DNA from: Promethearchaeota archaeon
GTDB taxonomy: Archaea; Asgardarchaeota; Lokiarchaeia; Sigynarchaeales; SOKP01
Assembly: GCA_019057975.1 (NCBI GenBank)
Contig: JAHLWJ010000209.1
Coordinates: forward strand, 1-7,719
Direction of reading: 5' to 3'
DNA: 7,719 nt
Program-made: the position numbers and the translations under genes
Shown: positions 7,658 through 7,719 of the stretch, piece by piece
Layout of the letters: each line of letters opens with the position of its first letter
Numbering within the stretch: the first letter of the stretch is position 1
Notes under the pieces: model-generated
Databases searched by the model: none
Told to the model about the DNA's origin: nothing
What the model saw: only the letters and a program-made list of their open reading frames with translations

Positions 7658-7719
7658 CACAATATAGTTTATACTTATTAATAATTTTCTTATTCAATTC
7701 CAAGAATAAATTATTATTA

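Overview
This AT-rich window looks like a piece of an Asgard (Lokiarchaeia-like) archaeal chromosome. Archaeal or eukaryote-type information-processing genes (TATA-binding protein, a two-ring Cdc48/VCP ATPase) sit beside a Ras/Rab-type small GTPase, which is the hallmark of Asgard archaea. There is also a gene that reads as O-phosphoseryl-tRNA(Sec) kinase, an enzyme found in eukaryotes, a few methanogens and Asgard lineages. This taxonomic call is an inference from gene content; no rRNA or other phylogenetic marker is present.

Layout. Positions 1-4503 are read leftward. The order of transcription is: a small GIY-YIG nuclease-domain protein (4216-4503), the PSTK-like kinase (3384-4199, 16 bases after it), Cdc48 (1007-3286) and an M24 'pita-bread' metallopeptidase-like protein that runs off the left edge (1-884, 3' end missing). 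A divergent AT-rich promoter region (4504-4721) separates these from a rightward pair: a two-domain protein with a longin-like N-terminus and a winged-helix C-terminus (4722-5363), overlapping by ATGA with acylphosphatase (5360-5638). A small unrecognised rightward ORF (5739-6074) follows and converges on TBP (6180-6866, leftward). The Ras/Rab-like GTPase (7090-7614, leftward) is last. No gene-free stretch exceeds about 225 bases, and no rRNA, tRNA, CRISPR array or insertion sequence was seen.

How the genes may work together. Most look like single-function housekeeping genes. Cdc48 ends in Phe-Tyr-Lys, a possible HbYX docking tail for the 20S proteasome, and the M24 protein next door may act on peptides, so the left side may lean toward protein turnover. 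The PSTK-like gene implies a selenocysteine pathway encoded elsewhere in the genome. The points most worth following are the longin-like/winged-helix protein coupled to acylphosphatase behind an operator-like inverted repeat, the PSTK assignment, the acidic N-terminal extension of TBP and the Cdc48 C-terminal tail.
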